Source: Mycobacterium sp. GA-0227b (GTDB taxonomy: Bacteria; Actinomycetota; Actinomycetes; Mycobacteriales; Mycobacteriaceae). From it: a stretch of 64,000 nucleotides of DNA. The number at the start of each line of letters is the position of its first letter. Position 1 is the first letter of the stretch. A program made the position numbers and the translations under genes. The DNA lies in contig NZ_LQIK01000023.1 in NCBI RefSeq assembly GCF_001499855.1, forward strand, positions 372,001 to 436,000, in the 5' to 3' direction. The notes beneath the pieces were generated by a model that searched no databases, was not told where the DNA came from, and was given only the letters and a program-made list of their open reading frames with translations. This document shows positions 41,343-51,083 of the stretch, in pieces.

Positions 41343-41687
41343 ATGGACAACTGGCAGTACCTCCTCGTGCTGGCCGCCTGCCTCACGATCACGGCGCCGT
41401 TGGAACTGCTCGGCGAAGGGGTTTACCGGCAGGCGCGGCGGGCCGCCGCCGCGGTGCTCCCCGTCGCGGCGGTGTTCGTACTCTGGGATGCCATCGCGAT
41501 CGCCGCCGACGTGTGGACGTACAACCCGCAATACGTCACGGGTATCGACGTCCCGGGCGTGATGCCCGTCGAGGAACTCCTGTTCTTCGTGGTGATCCCG
41601 CTGTGCGGCCTACTGACCTACAACGCCGTCGACACCATACTGGGCTGGCTGCAACGGATGCGGAACCGAGCGGAGCGCGTGAAGTGA
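41343..41687 (+). CDS. crtYc: Lycopene cyclase subunit c (CrtYc)
   Basis: This 114-residue membrane protein has about three hydrophobic helices and the lycopene-cyclase-domain motif VPVEELLFF, here VMPVEELLFFVVIP, with the WTYNPQYVTG loop. It works as a heterodimer with the next gene, the split actinobacterial type of beta-cyclase. ATG 41343 is chosen; a GTG at 41337 overlapping the crtB stop is possible. The stop overlaps crtYd (GTGA). Confidence 0.92.
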   Translation: MDNWQYLLVLAACLTITAPLELLGEGVYRQARRAAAAVLPVAAVFVLWDAIAIAADVWTYNPQYVTGIDVPGVMPVEELLFFVVIPLCGLLTYNAVDTILGWLQRMRNRAERVK

Positions 41688-42013
41688 TCGGACTGGGATA
41701 CACGGTGCCCGCCGTGCTGGCGGTTATCGCGGTCTGTGCAATGGAATTGGGCGTTCTGCGGACCGGACTGTTCCGCAGACCGGCGTACTGGATCTCGATG
41801 GTCATCGTGACGGGTTTCCAGATCCCGGTCGACGGCTGGCTCACGAAGTTGAGCGCACCCATCGTCATCTACGACGAGAAGCACACCAGCGGGATCCGCT
41901 TTCCGTTCGACATCCCGGTCGAAGACTTCCTTTTCGGATGGGCCATGGTCACCGCGGTGCTGCTGCTGTGGGAGCGGCAGCGGCTACGCGCACAAAGAAA
42001 GGACGTGTCGTGA
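41684..42013 (+). CDS. crtYd: Lycopene cyclase subunit d (CrtYd)
   Basis: This 109-residue membrane protein has about three helices and the partner motif IPVEDFLFGWAMV, with FPFDIPVED preceding it. Together CrtYc and CrtYd cyclise lycopene at both ends to beta-carotene. The GTG start overlaps the crtYc stop and the stop overlaps the methyltransferase start, so stoichiometric translation is likely. Confidence 0.92.
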   Translation: MIGLGYTVPAVLAVIAVCAMELGVLRTGLFRRPAYWISMVIVTGFQIPVDGWLTKLSAPIVIYDEKHTSGIRFPFDIPVEDFLFGWAMVTAVLLLWERQRLRAQRKDVS

Positions 42014-42741
42014 AGGTCGGTGCGGGACGTCATTCCGAAGACCCCTGCGATGTTCCGGCCGCATTCGACGACGGCGCACCGGCGTATGACACGCTGGTCG
42101 ACTCCAATCCGGGATACCACGCGCACCTTCGGATCTCCGCACAGCGGATGCGGTTACCCGACGCCGGCCGCGGGCTACGCCTGCTCGACGCCGGGTGTGG
42201 CACCGGCGCATCCACCGCCGCGCTGCTGTCCGTGGCGCCGCACGCGCAGATCGTGGGCGTGGACGGCTCGCAGGGCATGCTTGCCGAGGCGCGCGCCAAG
42301 CGGTGGCCCTCGACGGTCCGATTCGTACACAGCCGCATCGAAGACCTCGCCGCCGCCGGTGTCCACGGGCCCTTCGACGGTGTCTTCGCCGCCTACCTCG
42401 TGCGCAACCTGCCCGACCCCGACACCCAGCTGCGCGAGTTCCGTTCCCTGCTGCGGCCGGGCGCGACGCTGGCGGTGCACGAGTACTCGGTGCGGGACTC
42501 ACGGCTGGCCACCGCGGTGTGGAACGCCGTCTGTGCCGCGATCATCATCCCGAGCGGTCGGCTCCGCAGCGGTGACGCGTCGCTATACCGGTATCTGCGC
42601 CGCAGCGTGAACCGCTTCGACGGTGCCGCCGAGTTCCGTAACCGGCTGCGCCGCAACGGGTTCACGGCGGTACGCAGCGAGACGATGCCGGGCTGGCAAC
42701 GCAACATCGTGCACACCTTCCTCGCCGAGGCCCCCCGATGA
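42010..42741 (+). CDS. crtT: Class I SAM methyltransferase, CrtT-like
   Basis: This 243-residue protein has a Rossmann methyltransferase core: LLDAGCGTGASTAA (58-71) binds SAM, VGVDGSQGMLAEA contacts the ribose, and AAYLVRNLPDP is motif IV, giving a UbiE/COQ5-like outline. Position between the cyclase genes and crtU matches crtT in the crtY-crtT-crtU cluster of Streptomyces griseus. Its reaction in carotenoid synthesis is not established, since CrtU alone is credited with forming the aromatic ring. The name is by context and family resemblance. Confidence 0.75.
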   Translation: MKVGAGRHSEDPCDVPAAFDDGAPAYDTLVDSNPGYHAHLRISAQRMRLPDAGRGLRLLDAGCGTGASTAALLSVAPHAQIVGVDGSQGMLAEARAKRWPSTVRFVHSRIEDLAAAGVHGPFDGVFAAYLVRNLPDPDTQLREFRSLLRPGATLAVHEYSVRDSRLATAVWNAVCAAIIIPSGRLRSGDASLYRYLRRSVNRFDGAAEFRNRLRRNGFTAVRSETMPGWQRNIVHTFLAEAPR

Positions 42742-44255
42742 CCGATCCGCGCCGCGTGACGCACGCCGCCCCGACCGGCTCTCCCGCCGCGGCCGCGCTG
42801 CCGGACAGACCGCAAGTGGTGGTCGTCGGCGCGGGCATCGCCGGTCTGGCTGCGGCCACCGGGCTGGCCGAACGCGGGGTGCGCGTAGACGTCCTCGAAC
42901 GCGAGCCCTACCTCGGTGGGCGCGTCGGAAGCTGGACCGAGTCGCTCGAAGACGGCACGCCGGTGGCCATGAACCGCGGCTTCCACGCATTCTTCCGGCA
43001 GTACTACAACTTGCGAAACCTGCTGCGGCGCATCGACCCTGCGCTGCGAATGCTCAGCCCCGTGCTGGACTACCCGCTCGTCGATGCGCACGGCCGGTGC
43101 GATACCTTCCGCGGTCTGCCCCGCACCCCACCGTTGAACGCGCTGGCCTTCGCGCTGCGCAGCCCGACGTTCCGCTTGCGAGACCTGGCGCGGCTCAACG
43201 CGCGCGCCGCAGCACCGTTGGCCGCGGTCACGGTGCCCGGGATCTACCACGAGCTGGATCACCTCGATGCCGACACTTTCCTGCGCGACATCAACTTCCC
43301 CGAGCCCGCACGCCATCTGGCCTTCGAGGTGTTCTCGAGAAGCTTCTTCTCCGAGCCGGCCGAGCTCTCCGCCGCGGAGCTGGCGACGATGTTCCACATC
43401 TACTTCCTGGGTTCCAGCGAAGGTCTCGTCTTCGACGTCGCCAACGCCAACTTCGATGCGGCACTGTGGAACCCGTTGCGTGCTTATCTGGATTCACTGG
43501 GCGTTCGCGTACACACCGGCGTGTCGGCGACCGAGGTGCACGGCGGGGCCCGGTTCGTGGTGCGTACGGACGGTGGAGCCCGCATCGAGGCGGACGGGAT
43601 CGTGCTCGCGACCGACGTGGCGGGCCTGCAGCGCATCGTCGACGGCTCGCCTGCCCTCGGCGACGTCGAATGGCGGTCCCGGATCGCCGCGATGCGTACC
43701 GCCGCACCGTTCGTCGTGCAGCGACTGTGGCTGGACCGGCCGGTGAATCCGGACCGCGCCGCGTTTCTCGGGACGGGCGGGCGACCGCCGCTGGACAATG
43801 TCAGTGTGCTGGAGAGATACGAGCGCGAGGCCATGAGCTGGTCCCGCAGCACCGGCGGCTCGGTGGTGGAGTTGCATTCGTACGCGGTGACCGACGGGTC
43901 GGCCGACGTACGCGAGCACCTACCGGCGCGGATGCGCGAACTGTATCCCGAGACCGCCGGCGCCACCATCGTCGGTGAGCGGGTGCTGTGCCGTCAGGAT
44001 TGCCCACGTTTCGCCCCCGGTGACTTTGCGCGCCGCCCGACCGTCGCGACACCGCAGGCCGGTTTGGTGTTGGCCGGCGACGGAATTCGCGTCGACCTGC
44101 CTGTCGCGCTGATGGAGCGTGCCGCCACCACCGGATGGACGGCGGCCAATCTGCTGTTGAAGCGCTTCGGCCTCACTGGACACGATCTGCACACCGTGCC
44201 GACCCAGGGTCGCTTCGCACCGTTGCGGCGTCTGGCCGAAAGGCAGCACACATGA
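42738..44255 (+). CDS. crtU: Isorenieratene synthase-like beta-carotene desaturase/methyltransferase
   Basis: This 505-residue flavoprotein has an N-terminal FAD fold VVVVGAGIAGLAAATGL (27-43), PYLGGRVGSW, and the long aromatase-type middle with AMNRGFHAFFRQYYNLRNLL. Its C terminus has VLAGDGIRVDLPVALMERAATTGW in place of the CrtI signature. These features fit CrtU, which desaturates the beta-ionone ring and shifts a methyl group to give aromatic end groups (beta-isorenieratene, isorenieratene). Coupled by ATGA overlaps on both sides. Confidence 0.85.
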   Translation: MTDPRRVTHAAPTGSPAAAALPDRPQVVVVGAGIAGLAAATGLAERGVRVDVLEREPYLGGRVGSWTESLEDGTPVAMNRGFHAFFRQYYNLRNLLRRIDPALRMLSPVLDYPLVDAHGRCDTFRGLPRTPPLNALAFALRSPTFRLRDLARLNARAAAPLAAVTVPGIYHELDHLDADTFLRDINFPEPARHLAFEVFSRSFFSEPAELSAAELATMFHIYFLGSSEGLVFDVANANFDAALWNPLRAYLDSLGVRVHTGVSATEVHGGARFVVRTDGGARIEADGIVLATDVAGLQRIVDGSPALGDVEWRSRIAAMRTAAPFVVQRLWLDRPVNPDRAAFLGTGGRPPLDNVSVLERYEREAMSWSRSTGGSVVELHSYAVTDGSADVREHLPARMRELYPETAGATIVGERVLCRQDCPRFAPGDFARRPTVATPQAGLVLAGDGIRVDLPVALMERAATTGWTAANLLLKRFGLTGHDLHTVPTQGRFAPLRRLAERQHT

Positions 44256-45259
44256 GCATGTTCGCGGACCTGAAAGCCCGGTTGGCGAAAACCACGCCGT
44301 TCGAGGTACTTTCACGCACCCCGTGGTCCGGGCAGCGGCCCACCTACCGCGACGCCGAAGCGGCGGTCATCCAGTCCGCGCTGCGGCGCTCCCAGCGCAG
44401 GCCCAGCGGCAACTGGTACGCGTTCGCGGCCAGCGACACCATCGACAAACGGCCGATCGGTGCCACCGTCGGTGGTATCGAACTGGTCGCGTGGCGGGCC
44501 CGAGGCGGTGCGCTCGCGGTCGGTCCCGCGGCCTGCCCACACCTCGGCGCGGACCTCTCGACGGGCACCAACGACTGCGGAACGTTGATCTGCCCGTGGC
44601 ATGGTTTGCGCTTCGACGGCGCCCGGACATGGAGTTGGCGGCCCTATCCGACGCATGACGACGGGGTGCTCGCCTGGGTTCGACTCGACGCGCTAGGCGG
44701 TGAAAAACCCACGGCGGCACCGCTATTGCCGAAGCGTCCGCGGGGACCACACCTGTCCGCGGTGACCCGGCTGGTCGGCACCTGCGAACCCCGCGACGTG
44801 ATCGCCAACCGGCTCGACCCTTGGCACGGGGCGTGGTTCCACCCTTACTCCTTCACGCGACTCGAGGTCCTTTCGTCGCCGGCCGCCGACGACGAACTGC
44901 CGGGGGAGGCGGACCGCTTCCTGGTCGCCGTCACATTCCGGATCGGCCGTCTGGGTGTCCCCGTGATCGCGGAGTTCAGCACTCCGGAGCCGCGAACCAT
45001 CGTCATGCGAATCATCGACGGCGAAGGCGCGGGCAGCGTGGTGGAGACACACGCCACTCCGCTCGGGACCGCCGGCGACGGTTCGGCCCGCACCGCGGTG
45101 ATCGAAGCGGTCATCGCGCACTCCGACCGTCCCGGCTTCATCCATGCGTTGCGCGGCGCACCGTTGATCACCCCGTTCATGCGACGCGCGGCCACGCGGT
45201 TGTGGCGCGACGACCTCGCCTACGCCGAGCGGCTCTATCGTCTCCGTCAACTCTCTTGA
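44252..45259 (+). CDS. Rieske non-heme iron oxygenase-like protein (DUF5914-type C terminus)
   Basis: This 335-residue protein ends the crt operon. The Rieske cluster ligands are complete: Cys95-x-His97 in AACPHLGAD and Cys114-x2-His117 in ICPWHGLRF. A possible mononuclear iron site follows in NRLDPWHGAWFHP: Asn186-x2-Asp189-x2-His192-x4-His197, which matches the oxygenase pattern apart from Asn at the first place. It is therefore a candidate hydroxylase or desaturase acting on the aromatic carotenoid. No function is established for this family that I know of. No reductase or ferredoxin gene is adjacent. Confidence 0.8.
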   Translation: MSMFADLKARLAKTTPFEVLSRTPWSGQRPTYRDAEAAVIQSALRRSQRRPSGNWYAFAASDTIDKRPIGATVGGIELVAWRARGGALAVGPAACPHLGADLSTGTNDCGTLICPWHGLRFDGARTWSWRPYPTHDDGVLAWVRLDALGGEKPTAAPLLPKRPRGPHLSAVTRLVGTCEPRDVIANRLDPWHGAWFHPYSFTRLEVLSSPAADDELPGEADRFLVAVTFRIGRLGVPVIAEFSTPEPRTIVMRIIDGEGAGSVVETHATPLGTAGDGSARTAVIEAVIAHSDRPGFIHALRGAPLITPFMRRAATRLWRDDLAYAERLYRLRQLS

Positions 45260-45262
45260 GTC

Positions 45263-45288
45263 GGTTTTGCATCGATTTTGTCGGGTAT
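45263..45288 (+). promoter_or_regulatory. SigF-type promoter before the DUF2945 gene
   Basis: GGTTT (45263-45267), a 15-base spacer and GGGTAT (45283-45288) match the mycobacterial SigF consensus exactly. Transcription would start close to the ATG at 45298, giving a very short or absent leader. The -35 begins 4 bases after the stop of the crt operon. Confidence 0.7.
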
Positions 45289-45297
45289 CCGCGCCTG

Positions 45298-45507
45298 ATG
45301 AGCACAAACATCGGCAAGGGCGACAAGGTTCAGTGGAAGAGCCACGGCAACACCGTGACCGGGACGGTCGAGGAGAAGATCACCTCGGACACCGAGGCCG
45401 CGGGCCGCACCGTGCGCGCCGACTCCGACAATCCGCAGTACCGGGTACGCAGCGACAAGAGCGGCCGAGACGCGGTGCACAAGCCGGAATCGCTGAAGAA
45501 GAAGTAG
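45298..45507 (+). CDS. DUF2945 (hypervirulence-associated TUDOR-like) small protein
   Basis: This 69-residue, very basic protein has the layout typical of DUF2945: IGKGDKVQWKSHGNTVTGTV at the start, a KITSDTEAAGRTVRA middle, and DNPQYRVRSDKSGRDAVHKP ending with a lysine tail. It is probably a small SH3/TUDOR-like barrel. The function is unknown. The consensus SigF promoter just upstream marks it as a stress-induced gene rather than a crt operon member. Confidence 0.82.
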   Translation: MSTNIGKGDKVQWKSHGNTVTGTVEEKITSDTEAAGRTVRADSDNPQYRVRSDKSGRDAVHKPESLKKK

Positions 45508-45539
45508 CGCCGTGGCCGACACAGCGAGGCGCTACTTTC

Positions 45540-46103
45540 TCAGGAACTGGGCCACTCCCCATGCACGTAGCGCTCGTCGAGTAGCGGTATCTGGTCCATG
45601 GCCCACGGACTGATCGACCACGGCAGCCCGACGGCCGAGCGAAGCTGCCTCCAGGAGACCCACATCCATTCCATGACCTCGTCCGGATCGGGTCGAAGCC
45701 GGTCGTCGCAGCGGGCGAAGAACACCGGGCAGATCTCGTTCTCGACGGTGCCGTCGGCGGCCACCGCGCGATACCGGAAGTCGGGCAGCACGCAGACCAG
45801 CGAATTGATCGACACGCCCAATTCCTGTGCGGCGCGGCGGCGCACCGCGTTCTCGACCTGCTCCCCCGGCGCCGGATGTCCACAAAACGAGTTCGACCAC
45901 ACCCCCGGCCACGTCATCTTTCCCAGGGCACGACGGGTCAACAGCACGTGGCCGTCCGCGTCGAACAGGTAACAGGAAAATCCGAGGTGCAGGGGGGTCG
46001 CGGCATGATGGACGGTCGTCTTGGCGGCGCTGCCGATGTGGCGGCCGTCCTCGTCGAGCAGCACAACGGACTCATCCGTCGTGGCGGTGGTCGATGCTGA
46101 CAC
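45540..46103 (-). CDS. idi: Isopentenyl-diphosphate delta-isomerase, type I
   Basis: Idi interconverts IPP and DMAPP, balancing precursors for GGPP. The 187-residue Nudix-fold enzyme has the catalytic cysteine in SNSFCGHPAPGEQ, the Nudix-like helix AVRRRAAQELG, and the catalytic glutamate in VENEICPVFFA. It lies 53 bases downstream of the MerR gene and probably shares its transcript. The position beside crt genes supports a supply role for carotenoids; non-pigmented mycobacteria may keep it elsewhere or lack it. Confidence 0.94.
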   Translation of the reverse strand: MSASTTATTDESVVLLDEDGRHIGSAAKTTVHHAATPLHLGFSCYLFDADGHVLLTRRALGKMTWPGVWSNSFCGHPAPGEQVENAVRRRAAQELGVSINSLVCVLPDFRYRAVAADGTVENEICPVFFARCDDRLRPDPDEVMEWMWVSWRQLRSAVGLPWSISPWAMDQIPLLDERYVHGEWPSS

Positions 46104-46156
46104 CTCGAATACATACCCAGAATGGGGCTAACCGACGCGAAGTCGATGCGCAGGCG

Positions 46157-47005
46157 TCACGGGCCCGGTACGCAGCACTTCACCGCCTCGCGCAGGCTGT
46201 GCACGCGCACGCCCGGCTTCACCGCGGACACGGCCTCCCACCCCGGTCCGCCGAGCAGTACCACCGCATCAGCGGCCACCGCCCCAACCATGTCCCCGTC
46301 GGCGGTATCGGCGGTCTGCGACCACAACATCACCGTGACGGGCGGCCGCACCCGCGCGATCGCGTCGGTCAGCGCCGAAAGTGGAACGTCCGCGCCCAGT
46401 GTCAGCGCACCGTGTCCACGTTCCCCGAGCGCAGCGCGCAATGCCTCGAGCGGCAGTGCGTGCGTCTCTCGCGAGGTGCACGCCAAGACCACCGACGTCG
46501 ACGTGTCGAGCGGCGCGAGCGGCTCCCGCTGCAGCGCCCGCGACACCGCCCAAGACAGCGCGTGCTCGACGTCGATACAACCGCCGCTCGCATCCTGTCT
46601 GGCAACGATTGTCGCGAACGCCGGCCGAACGATCAGGTCCCACGTATCGAGTACGCCGAAGTGATGCAGGTGCGACTCCAGCAGCCGGCCCAGCGCAACG
46701 TGGTCGAGTTCGAACGCGGCCGCCAACAACGAGTCGACGTCGCCACGTGGGGGCAGAACGGATTCCATCGCCAGCCGCGCCGCGCTGCGCGCGCTCGTGC
46801 CCTGGCCCATCAGCTCGTGCATGTGCCGCACGACCACGACGTCGTTCTCGCTGTAGAGCCGATGCCGGCCGGGCCGGTGGCGCGAGGGCCCCACGCCGTA
46901 GCGCTGACTCCAGCTGCGCAGCGTCGCCGTTGGGACACCGACACGTTCGGCTACCACACGGACGGTGTACCTGGGCTCGTCAGCGTCGTCCATCGGGCTT
47001 TCCAC
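46157..47005 (-). CDS. CarH/LitR-like MerR regulator with cobalamin-binding-type domain
   Basis: This 282-residue protein has a MerR winged helix (12-80; ERVGVPTATLRSWSQRYGVG, RLYSENDV) and then the two parts of a B12-binding module. The four-helix part retains Glu147-His148, but the Trp expected ten residues before the Glu is Gln137. The Rossmann part has Glu180-x-His182, the possible lower-axial cobalt ligand, with Pro185 where Gly is usual, and Gly-Gly at 252-253. CarH and LitR repress carotenoid genes in the dark and release on light. Location beside idi and facing the crt operon supports this role. Start GTG 47005 or ATG 46993. Confidence 0.82.
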   Translation of the reverse strand: MESPMDDADEPRYTVRVVAERVGVPTATLRSWSQRYGVGPSRHRPGRHRLYSENDVVVVRHMHELMGQGTSARSAARLAMESVLPPRGDVDSLLAAAFELDHVALGRLLESHLHHFGVLDTWDLIVRPAFATIVARQDASGGCIDVEHALSWAVSRALQREPLAPLDTSTSVVLACTSRETHALPLEALRAALGERGHGALTLGADVPLSALTDAIARVRPPVTVMLWSQTADTADGDMVGAVAADAVVLLGGPGWEAVSAVKPGVRVHSLREAVKCCVPGP

Positions 47006-47045
47006 TGCGGTTTCGACCTCGTCACAGTAAACCCGTCGGCGAACT

Positions 47046-47063
47046 CAACGCACAACCGATGCA
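47046..47063. promoter_or_regulatory. CGATGCA-type repeat pair in front of the MerR gene
   Basis: CAACGCA at 47046 and CGATGCA at 47057 are 11 bp apart, in a 110-base divergent gap. The second copy is identical to the two before crtE; the first matches at five of seven bases. It lies about 40-58 bases upstream of the regulator's start and could serve autoregulation. Confidence 0.35.
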
Positions 47064-47115
47064 GCGATTCGTCTTCTGGATATTGCGGGGCCGCGAAGGG
47101 GGTAACTGTAGCGAC

Positions 47116-47550
47116 ATGAGCGATCAGGGCAAGGATCACAACAGCCGTCCCGAGGGAGTCGACGACGCGACGGTCGAGGCGGTCGGCGCCCTGTCGGAGG
47201 CGCTGGAGTGGGTGGAACGCGCGCGCGGCGAACTGTATTCGTTCCATCAGCTGATGGGCCGGGCCGATGTTCTGCTCGGCGAGGCCTGCGACAAACTGCG
47301 CGACGCCGGTCACGCGGCGGTCGCCGACCGACTTCAGGACGATCTCGTCGGTCGCAATGTGCTCCACGGCCGCTGGACCTTTCAGATCGTCGAGGAGTTC
47401 GACGACTGCTACTGGTCGGTGTTCCGCGACCACGAGCGCATGGTGCGCGACGAGCTACAGCAGGGCCGCAGACATGTATACGAGTCCGAAATGAAGGAGC
47501 GGCGCCGGACCCACGGCAAGCCGGGTCACGAACGCCGTCCCAACGAGTGA
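47116..47550 (+). CDS. Conserved hypothetical protein, helical
   Basis: This 144-residue cytoplasmic protein starts MSDQGKDHNSRPEG. It is largely helical with amphipathic segments (TVEAVGALSEALEWVERARGE, YSFHQLMGRADVLLGEACDKL), an aromatic DDCYWSVFRDHERM segment, and a basic tail (KERRRTHGKPGHERRPNE). I do not recognise a family. It is divergent from the MerR gene across 110 bases and ends in a strong hairpin. It may be a DNA- or RNA-associated protein, but nothing specific supports that. Confidence 0.72.
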   Translation: MSDQGKDHNSRPEGVDDATVEAVGALSEALEWVERARGELYSFHQLMGRADVLLGEACDKLRDAGHAAVADRLQDDLVGRNVLHGRWTFQIVEEFDDCYWSVFRDHERMVRDELQQGRRHVYESEMKERRRTHGKPGHERRPNE

Positions 47551-47597
47551 TTTGTGGAGTCTTGGCGGCGCTCACCGCCGCTGCGGCTCCACAAATC
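47549..47597. terminator. Strong bidirectional hairpin between the helical protein gene and ilvC
   Basis: GATTTGTGGAG and CTCCACAAATC form a perfect 11-base stem, and an inner GGCGG/CCGCC pair extends it. The 49-base structure starts in the stop codon of the + strand gene and ends 5 bases before the ilvC stop. It is probably a shared terminator of the two convergent units. Confidence 0.7.
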
Positions 47598-47601
47598 GCC
47601 G

Positions 47602-48624
<1,023 letters not shown>

Positions 48625-48645
48625 TTATCTCTCACCTGACGGGGC

Positions 48646-49152
48646 TTACTTGGTGGTGGCGATCCCGCGGGGACCGCGGGACAGCGACACCACTCCGGAC
48701 TGTGCGATCTCCCGAATTCCAAAGGGCTCCAACACCCGTAGTAGCGCCTCGAGCTTCTCGGGCGTGCCGGTCGCCTCGATCGTCAACGACTCCGTCGACA
48801 CGTCGACGACCTTGGCCCGGAACAGGTTCACCGCCTCGATGACCTGACCGCGGGTCGACGCGTCGGTGCGCACCTTGATCAGTGCAAGCTCACGGGAGAC
48901 CGAGTTCTCTTCTTCCTGCTCAACGATTTTGATCACATTCACCAGCTTGTTGAGCTGCTTGGTGATCTGCTCGAGAGGCGCTTCCTCCACGCTGACGACG
49001 ATCGTCATCCGCGACATGTTCTTCTGCTCGGTCGCTCCGACCGCCAGGGACTGAATGTTGAAACCGCGCCGCGAGAACAGCGACGCGACCCTGGCCAGCA
49101 CGCCGGGTTTGTCCTCGACGAGCACCGATAACGTCTGCGTGGTGGTGCTCAT
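48646..49152 (-). CDS. ilvN: Acetolactate synthase small (regulatory) subunit
   Basis: The 168-residue subunit has an N-terminal ACT domain ([34 protein letters not shown]) that binds valine for feedback inhibition, and a C-terminal activation domain with the conserved [15 protein letters not shown] and [15 protein letters not shown]. The ATG overlaps the ilvB stop, so both subunits are made together. Confidence 0.98.
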   Translation of the reverse strand: MSTTTQTLSVLVEDKPGVLARVASLFSRRGFNIQSLAVGATEQKNMSRMTIVVSVEEAPLEQITKQLNKLVNVIKIVEQEEENSVSRELALIKVRTDASTRGQVIEAVNLFRAKVVDVSTESLTIEATGTPEKLEALLRVLEPFGIREIAQSGVVSLSRGPRGIATTK

Positions 49153-51017
49153 GCGTGTCCTTCTTCCGGATCGTCGAACAGCGGACGGATACCGCGAGCG
49201 GCCTGGATCTCGTCGTTGCTGGTGCCCGCCGCGACCATCGGCCACACCTGGGCGTCCGCGCCGACGATGAAGTCGATCACCACCGGACGGTCGTTGATCT
49301 CACGCGCCTGCCTGATCACATCCTCGACGTCTTCGGCTCGCTCACAACGCAATCCGACGCAACCCAGCGCCTCGGCCAGCTTGACGAAGTCGGGGATGCG
49401 ACGGCTGTGGGTGGCCAGATCCGTTTGGCTGTACCGCTCTTCGTAGAACAGCGTCTGCCACTGCCGCACCATGCCGAGGTTCCCGTTGTTGATGACCGCG
49501 ACCTTGATCGGCGCGCCCTCGACAGCACAGGTGGCCAGCTCCTGGTTGGTCATCTGGAAACAACCGTCGCCGTCGATGGCCCACACCTCGGCCTCCGGCC
49601 GGCCGAACTTGGCCCCCATCGCCGCGGGCACGGCGTAGCCCATGGTGCCGAGCCCGCCGGAATTGAGCCACGTCTTGGGGTTCTCGTAGGAGATGAACTG
49701 CGCGGCCCACATCTGGTGCTGGCCGACGCCTGCCACGTACACCGCCTCCGGCCCGGCCATCTTGCCCAGCGTCTCGATCACGTACTCCGGCGACAGGCTG
49801 CCGTCGCTCTGCGGCCCGTAACTCAACGGGTAAGTCGCCTGCACGCCGCGCAGATACTCGAGCCAGTTGTCGATGTGGATAGCGCCGATGATGCCGTCCC
49901 GGTGCAGGGCCGCGATCAGCTCGACGATCACCGCCTTGACGTCACCGACGATGGGGACGTCGGCGTGGCGGTTCTTGCCGATCTCGGCCGGGTCGATGTC
50001 GGCGTGAATCACCTTGGCCTCGGGCGCAAAGGAATCCAGCCTGCCGGTCACCCGGTCGTCGAAGCGGGTGCCCAGCGCGATCAACAGGTCGCTGCGCTGC
50101 AGCGCGGCCACCGCGGACACCGTGCCGTGCATCCCCGGCATGCCCACGTTCTGCGGATGGCTGTCAGGGAACGCCCCGCGCGCCATCAGCGTGGTGACGA
50201 CGGGTATGCCGGTCAGCTCCGCGAGTTCCAGCAGCTCGGGGCTGGCCTCGCCGCGGATCACGCCGCCGCCGACGTAGAGCACCGGCTTGCGGGCCGCCGC
50301 GATCAGCTTGGCGGCCTCGCGGATCTGGCGGCTGTGCGGTTTGGTGTTGGGCTTGTAGCCGGGCAGGTCGACGCGCGGCGGCCAGCTGAACGTGCACTGG
50401 CCCTGCAGGACATCCTTGGGGATGTCGACGAGCACCGGACCGGGGCGGCCCGACGAGGCGATGTGGAACGCCTCGGCGATCGCCTGCGGGATCTCATCGC
50501 CGCTGCGCACCAGGAAGTTGTGCTTGGTGATCGGCATCGTGATGCCGGAGATGTCGGCCTCCTGGAACGCGTCGGTGCCGATCAGTCCGCGTCCGACCTG
50601 GCCGGTGATCGCCACCACCGGGATCGAGTCCATGTGCGCATCGGCCAGTGGCGTGACGAGGTTCGTGGCGCCGGGACCCGAGGTGGCCATCATCACGCCG
50701 ACCTTGCCGGTCGCGTGCGCGTAACCGCTGGCCGCGTGTCCCGCACCCTGCTCGTGACGGACCAGCACATGGCGCAGTTTCTGCGAGTCGAACAGCGGGT
50801 CGTAAACGGGCAGCACCGCCCCGCCGGGGATCCCGAAGATCGTGTCGACGTCGAGTTCCTCGAGCGATCGGATCACCGCCTGAGCACCGGTCATCTGTTG
50901 CGGCGCAAGCCGTTTGGCCGGCGTGGGCGCCGGCTTGGCCGCAGGTTTCGCGGCATGTCCATCGTCGGGCACGGTCGCCGCCGCTTGCTGCAGCGGTCGG
51001 GTGGTTGGTGCGCTCAC
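49149..51017 (-). CDS. ilvB: Acetolactate synthase large (catalytic) subunit
   Basis: This ThDP- and FAD-dependent enzyme of 622 residues makes acetolactate or acetohydroxybutyrate. A Pro/Ala/Lys-rich lead of about 40 residues precedes the core. [13 protein letters not shown] begins the Pyr domain, the catalytic glutamate lies in [15 protein letters not shown], and the ThDP motif is [17 protein letters not shown]. The GTG start follows AGGAG. Expression is preceded by a leader peptide and terminator, see the attenuator entries. Confidence 0.98.
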   Translation of the reverse strand: MSAPTTRPLQQAAATVPDDGHAAKPAAKPAPTPAKRLAPQQMTGAQAVIRSLEELDVDTIFGIPGGAVLPVYDPLFDSQKLRHVLVRHEQGAGHAASGYAHATGKVGVMMATSGPGATNLVTPLADAHMDSIPVVAITGQVGRGLIGTDAFQEADISGITMPITKHNFLVRSGDEIPQAIAEAFHIASSGRPGPVLVDIPKDVLQGQCTFSWPPRVDLPGYKPNTKPHSRQIREAAKLIAAARKPVLYVGGGVIRGEASPELLELAELTGIPVVTTLMARGAFPDSHPQNVGMPGMHGTVSAVAALQRSDLLIALGTRFDDRVTGRLDSFAPEAKVIHADIDPAEIGKNRHADVPIVGDVKAVIVELIAALHRDGIIGAIHIDNWLEYLRGVQATYPLSYGPQSDGSLSPEYVIETLGKMAGPEAVYVAGVGQHQMWAAQFISYENPKTWLNSGGLGTMGYAVPAAMGAKFGRPEAEVWAIDGDGCFQMTNQELATCAVEGAPIKVAVINNGNLGMVRQWQTLFYEERYSQTDLATHSRRIPDFVKLAEALGCVGLRCERAEDVEDVIRQAREINDRPVVIDFIVGADAQVWPMVAAGTSNDEIQAARGIRPLFDDPEEGHA

Positions 51018-51083
51018 GGTGTTCGTTCTCCTAAATCCTGGTCCGGATCCGTTTCTAGGGTCTCAAATCAGTGGTCGGGAAAG

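Noticed and set aside
45264..45274. A third CGATGCA-like tandem (reverse strand CGATGCAAAAC then CGACTCAAGAG) as a regulator site
   Set aside because: It lies inside the spacer of the consensus SigF promoter, the second unit matches at only five of seven bases, and the orientation differs; chance is not excluded.
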